From positions 1 through 6,685 of the forward strand of contig DAITMB010000196.1 in the NCBI GenBank assembly GCA_036835375.1: a DNA stretch of 6,685 nt. The letters are read 5' to 3'. The position numbers and the translations under genes were made by a program. Shown piece by piece: positions 6,536 through 6,685 of this stretch. Under the pieces are notes generated by a model that was given only the letters and a program-made list of their open reading frames with translations, ran no database searches and was not told the DNA's origin. The first letter of the stretch is position 1. Every line of letters starts with the position of its first letter. The stretch comes from JANQTF01 sp036835375. GTDB lineage: Bacteria; Bacteroidota; Bacteroidia; J057.

Positions 6536-6685
6536 AATCGATTCTTAAGGTCGGGTAAATGACACAACACTGATCTAAGTGGGGGAAACGTATGGAAGGA
6601 ATGTCGAGCCCTGTATCGATCTCCGACAGCTCTTACTTGAAATCGAAGGTAGTTGACCCGCCAAAAGCTTTATTTTTTGAATGAG
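6536..6685. other. Upstream region of the composite TonB gene, no gene seen
   Basis: These 150 bases run to the window edge. They should hold the 5' leader and possibly the promoter of the minus-strand gene. The minus strand has TACCTTCG at 6651-6644, one change from the Bacteroidota -7 consensus TAnnTTTG, but no TTG/TTTG box lies at the needed distance, so I do not call a promoter. A 30-codon ORF on the plus strand (6592-6684) has no supporting features. Confidence 0.4.

Noticed and set aside
6592..6684. A 30-codon plus-strand ORF near the right edge
   Set aside because: It is too short to judge, has no ribosome-binding signal and no hydrophobic or other recognisable pattern, and is within chance expectation.

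Overview
This 6,685-base window looks like chromosomal DNA from a member of the Bacteroidota. The main reasons are an outer-membrane receptor with an N-terminal carboxypeptidase-regulatory-like (beta-sandwich) domain before the plug, a TonB C-terminal domain with the typical Bacteroidota 'FPGG...YL...L.YP' lead-in, start codons without clear Shine-Dalgarno sequences, and moderate GC content with cell-envelope genes of this lineage. A Saprospiria- or Cytophagia-like bacterium is my guess. The sequence alone does not fix the genus.

Layout, left to right. (1) Bases 1-1119 (+) are the C-terminal half of a FecA-like TonB-dependent receptor whose start lies outside the window. (2) An imperfect hairpin followed by six T's (1128-1180) looks like its terminator. 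(3) Bases 1209-1634 (+) encode a small four-helix DoxX-like inner-membrane protein. (4) A perfect 15-bp inverted repeat (1686-1719) lies in the convergent gap and probably terminates transcription from both sides. (5) Bases 1815-4547 (-) encode a complete 910-residue TonB-dependent receptor with signal peptide, beta-sandwich domain, TonB-box-like segment, plug and barrel. (6) A 206-base spacer has no recognisable gene. (7) Bases 4754-6535 (-) encode a 593-residue protein of unusual composite design: a cytoplasmic helical/TPR-like region with three gapless 54-residue repeats, one transmembrane helix, a periplasmic PKD-like domain, a Pro/Ala-rich linker and a C-terminal TonB domain. (8) The last 150 bases have no gene I can support.

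How the genes may work together: both receptors need TonB-type energy transfer for uptake across the outer membrane. The composite TonB protein lies immediately upstream of the 910-residue receptor on the same strand, so the two may form a dedicated pair. However, the composite protein's membrane helix lacks the Ser-x3-His pattern that enterobacterial TonB uses with ExbB/ExbD, and no exbB/exbD is visible here. It may therefore have a structural or signalling role instead of classical energy transduction. This protein is the most interesting object in the window. The rest is ordinary Bacteroidota envelope and transport gene content.
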